A DNA stretch of 64,000 bases, from the NCBI RefSeq assembly GCF_020171725.1, contig NZ_JAIVAJ010000003.1:62001-126000 (forward strand), written 5' to 3'. Numbering within the stretch: position 1 is the first letter of the stretch; each line of letters starts with the position of its first letter. The position numbers were made by a program, and so were the translations under genes. The stretch is from Halobacillus litoralis (lineage in GTDB: Bacteria; Bacillota; Bacilli; Bacillales; Halobacillaceae). Positions 61,537-64,000 of this stretch are shown here, piece by piece. The notes beneath the pieces were generated by a model. It saw only the letters and a list, made by a program, of their open reading frames with translations. It was not told where the DNA came from and did no database searches.

Positions 61537-61621
61537 GTAAAATGTTAGCGTTTTCATCATTAATTTGTCGGGGTTTATCGACAAATATTATTGACGAAGG
61601 TTTTGTACGAAGTGGAGTGCT

Positions 61622-61742
61622 CAGTGGGGTGGAAAATAATTCGCTTTCCGCGGCGGACGGTGAGCTACCTCAGACTTCGTCTTCGGGGATCTCACCGTGG
61701 TCCGTAAATCCCGCAGGAGTCTCATCATTTTCCACCCCACTG
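61622..61742. repeat. MITE-like element with 19-bp terminal inverted repeats (121 bp)
   Basis: CAGTGGGGTGGAAAATAAT at 61622-61640 is the inverse of ATCATTTTCCACCCCACTG at 61724-61742, one mismatch. Inside is a hairpin (GGACGGTGAG/CTCACCGTGGTCC). From memory, elements of this wording (CGCTTTCCGC, CCGCAGGAGTC) are scattered through Bacillaceae genomes. No frame inside. Confidence 0.75.
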
Positions 61743-61900
61743 TGCGAAAATAGTGGATACAGAACCTAAAACCAACTAGAGTCTAAAACGATTACCTGTG
61801 CGATCACTCAGCTAATTAAAGATTATGTCGTCATATATTCACAATAATCCCTCTGAATATAAACTTATGAATCAATCTCAAGACTTTCTCGACAACATGA
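61743..61900. other. Intergenic DNA without visible features
   Basis: AT-rich stretch between the MITE-like repeat and the lipoprotein terminator; I see nothing coding or structured in it. Confidence 0.5.
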
Positions 61901-61928
61901 AAAAAGAGGCCGTGGCCTCTTTTTTTAT
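61901..61928. terminator. Bidirectional terminator after the lipoprotein gene
   Basis: AGAGGCC/GGCCTCT palindrome with A-run on the left and T-run on the right. Confidence 0.88.
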
Positions 61929-63013
61929 TCATTCACAGGTGTTAAGTTTTCGACGATTTCAAGTAACTGTTCTTTTGTAATTTCGGGATTCTGAATGAGC
62001 AGGGAGTAGCGTAGGCCGTTTTCGTCCCAGACGAGATTGGTGATGATGTCGGTTGTGTAAACGGCCTTGGTTCCGCGTACCTCGAGTTCTTCCTCTTCGC
62101 CGAACCCCAAGGATAGACTCTCATCTGGTGATTCGAAGGAGCTGAGAGTGAATTGAAGGAATCCGTCTTTATGGAATTCCTGGCTCACTTCAGTCCGGTC
62201 GAAGCTCTTCATATAGAAGGAATTCACCTTCTCGAGCTGGTACGCATCATTTTTCACCGTGAGAAGTGGCTGCTCATAGACGGCAGCGGCTTCCTCCAGT
62301 GTGACGTCTTCTGAAGGATCCATCTCTTCAAATGGTTGGACTTCAATCCCTTCAGGAAGTTCAATCTGGAAGGTCGTTTCATCGAAGGAAGGGTTGATCT
62401 CAAGCTCTGAGACGGAGTAGTTGACCGTGATGTCCCCAGACTCTGTCATGGACTTTACAATGAACCAATCGTCTGTCGTAAGCCAGTACTCTTCCACGCC
62501 TGTCATGCCTTTCCCTTCTTCTTTAGGGACCGCTTTGATGTGGTACGTATCGAATCCGTTCCATTCTTCTTCGCCGATTAATTCGATGTCATGTGTTTCC
62601 CTCGTCATTTCAAGTCTCTGTTCGATCTGTGCCCGTTGACTTTGTGGTGCCAGTCCTTGGTCCTCTTCCGGAACATCTATTTCATAGGCCGCATCCTGTA
62701 AGGCAGAGTAAGTAATGACTTTTTCTCCGTCGTTTACGGTTTTTGAGATGTCTCCATTGGCGGCTTCTGTAATGATTTTCGTACGACCGTTCTCGTTGTC
62801 TGTCCACTGCTCCATCGTCGAGTCGTCAATTTGCTGATCTACATTGAAGACTTCCATCTGACCTTTCAAATAATAACCTTTCACGGCGCTATCCTTTTCA
62901 ACTGCCTGGGCAACGATTTGGTCCGGGGAATATTGGGCTGCTTCTTCTGCAGAGCATGCTCCAAGTAGGATTCCGCAGCTGATCGCCAGTGTACTGATCC
63001 AAAGTTTTTTCAT
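61925..63013 (-). CDS. LolA-like lipoprotein
   Basis: About 362 residues. Lipoprotein signal LAISCGILLGAC; the N-terminal 220 residues resemble outer-membrane-lipoprotein-sorting (LolA/DUF6612-like) domains: GYYLKGQMEVFNVDQ, TYHIKAVPKEEGKG, EYWLTTDDWFIVKS. The second half (about 240-362) is a separate acidic domain. ATG 63013 has AAGGAGTG seven bases upstream. It follows the histidine kinase gene by 18 bases, so it may belong to the same signalling or envelope-stress operon. Confidence 0.8.
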   Translation of the reverse strand: MKKLWISTLAISCGILLGACSAEEAAQYSPDQIVAQAVEKDSAVKGYYLKGQMEVFNVDQQIDDSTMEQWTDNENGRTKIITEAANGDISKTVNDGEKVITYSALQDAAYEIDVPEEDQGLAPQSQRAQIEQRLEMTRETHDIELIGEEEWNGFDTYHIKAVPKEEGKGMTGVEEYWLTTDDWFIVKSMTESGDITVNYSVSELEINPSFDETTFQIELPEGIEVQPFEEMDPSEDVTLEEAAAVYEQPLLTVKNDAYQLEKVNSFYMKSFDRTEVSQEFHKDGFLQFTLSSFESPDESLSLGFGEEEELEVRGTKAVYTTDIITNLVWDENGLRYSLLIQNPEITKEQLLEIVENLTPVNE

Positions 63014-63031
63014 CGTAAAACACTCCTTCAT

Positions 63032-64000
63032 CTATTGTGGGAAACGCATGGCTATTACAGTTCCTTGCTGTTCGAATGACCAAAGCTTCATTTCGCCGTT
63101 GTGTTTCTCGGCAATCTGCTTGGCAATGCTGAGTCCAAGGCCTGAATGCTTGGCTTCATGAGACGTCCTCGCTTGTTCTCCCTGGTAAAAAGGGGTGAGG
63201 ACAGAATCGATGTGTTCCTGACTTATTGGGGGACCGTCATTTTGAACGATGAGCAGTGCGTTTTGACTGCGGAAGTCCTCTAATCCTGCATGCGCTTCTT
63301 CAAATATCCATTCCGGAAGAGGGGCATGACAGCCGATGACTCCGAGTCCGATCGTGCCATCCGCAGGCGTGTACCGAAGGGCATTGCTCATCAAATTATC
63401 CAGATAACGGACCATGTGCTGGTCATTCATCTTGCAGGAACCGTCAATCGTGATTTCTTTTCTTAATCGTATATGCTGCTGGCGCGCCAACTCGTCATAT
63501 CCTTCAAACACCATTTCAAAAAATTCCTCCGCATCGACCTTCGTCAGCGGCATTTCGTATTGATTCGACTGCAGCTTGGCGTAAGTGGTCAAGTCTTCAA
63601 TCATCCCTTTTAAGTGAATCGATTTCCGCTTGATGATCTGCATGTAGTCCCTGCGTTCACTGTCCGAAAGCGATTGTTCGTTCTCCAACGCTTCGGCATA
63701 GGCGTGAAGGGATGTCAGCGGCGTTTTGATGTCATGGGAAAAAGAAGCCATCATCAATTGTTTTTCTTCCTGTTCACGTTTAGTTTCTGCTTGTGCGGAC
63801 TCGATCTGCTCCTGCATTTTCTCAAAATGGTGCATCAGCTGACCGATTTCATCTTTGCGTTTGTACTGAAAAGAGACGGCTCTCTGCTTGGAGGCGAACG
63901 TCGACATCCCTTGCATCAATTCCTTCAAGGGGCGGTTCAGCTTTCGTTGCAGCAGCCAGATCATCGTGGCGTAAACGAAAATGAAAAAGAGGATGAACCC
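63032..64000 (-). CDS. Sensor histidine kinase, C-terminal part (5' end outside window)
   Basis: The frame is open to the window edge. Visible: end of a membrane helix (FILFFIFVYATMIWLL), HAMP linker, phosphoacceptor motif SFSHDIKTPLTSL, N-box region DNLMSNALRYTPADG, G-boxes QNDGPPIS and HSGLGLSIAKQI. It resembles BceS/YvcQ- or ResE-class kinases in the dimerisation motif, but the sensor is not visible. Its response regulator should lie just outside the window. Confidence 0.92.
   Translation of the reverse strand, partial: GFILFFIFVYATMIWLLQRKLNRPLKELMQGMSTFASKQRAVSFQYKRKDEIGQLMHHFEKMQEQIESAQAETKREQEEKQLMMASFSHDIKTPLTSLHAYAEALENEQSLSDSERRDYMQIIKRKSIHLKGMIEDLTTYAKLQSNQYEMPLTKVDAEEFFEMVFEGYDELARQQHIRLRKEITIDGSCKMNDQHMVRYLDNLMSNALRYTPADGTIGLGVIGCHAPLPEWIFEEAHAGLEDFRSQNALLIVQNDGPPISQEHIDSVLTPFYQGEQARTSHEAKHSGLGLSIAKQIAEKHNGEMKLWSFEQQGTVIAMRFPQ

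Overview
The window reads as chromosomal DNA of a low-to-mid GC Gram-positive Bacillaceae, probably a moderately halophilic genus such as Halobacillus or a relative. This is inferred from strong AGGAGG-type ribosome sites, GTG/TTG starts, lipoprotein-type binding proteins, glycine-betaine uptake genes (OpuAC-like, BCCT/OpuD-like), a glyoxylate shunt and acidic proteins. No rRNA, tRNA, prophage or true CRISPR array was seen.

Layout. 1-3.1 kb: end of an exopolysaccharide glycosyltransferase, a GH8-like protein, an orphan OpuAC-type betaine-binding lipoprotein and a permease remnant. 3.1-4.4 kb: an IS3-family element sitting in the loop of a transcription terminator. 4.4-7.5 kb (minus strand): a zinc-ribbon microprotein and aceB-aceA (glyoxylate shunt). 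7.8-18 kb: nucleoside transporter, sodium:solute symporter with an overlapping two-component system whose NtrC-type regulator has no GAFTGA loop, then an Nramp-related transporter and the 5-oxoprolinase genes pxpBAC. 18-22 kb: a 52-bp repeat array, Ada-type DNA repair protein, small proteins and an MFS transporter. 22-29.3 kb: a LacI-controlled sugar or glycoside locus (three identical operators, isomerase, ABC importer without its own ATPase, two Gfo/Idh/MocA dehydrogenases). 29.4-33.1 kb: tandem PAP2 phosphatases, rlmCD and a PH-like membrane protein. 33.1-37.7 kb: a second 52-bp array of the same family, a prolyl-4-hydroxylase-like oxygenase, an ABC exporter with its TetR regulator, and an orphan HepT-like protein with a nucleotidyltransferase remnant. 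37.7-44.6 kb: topB, zinc-binding lipoprotein (AdcA type) with Zur boxes, S41 protease, DUF1456. 44.7-51.3 kb: M6 protease, BCCT transporter, DUF454 protein, YtrA-type ABC operon (minus strand). 51.3-56.4 kb: NIF3/YqfO-like single domain, YhfK-like protein, a divergent PRPP synthetase, FAD monooxygenase, LURP-one-like protein, microprotein. 56.4-60.9 kb: TetR repressor divergent from an MMPL exporter plus secreted YhgE-like partner. 61-64 kb: a large structured RNA on the minus strand, a MITE-like repeat, then a lipoprotein and a truncated histidine kinase (minus strand).

The strongest candidate for something undescribed is the roughly 470-nt minus-strand RNA at 61.03-61.50 kb: it has its own extended -10 promoter, its own terminator, a perfect 21-bp helix joining its two ends, and at least six internal hairpins. 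It lacks the hallmarks I know for RNase P RNA, tmRNA, SRP RNA or 6S RNA. Secondary leads are the GAFTGA-less regulator, a PRPP synthetase paralogue with altered substrate motifs, the two 52-bp hairpin arrays, and a 15-bp motif shared by the zinc-ribbon and aceBA promoters.
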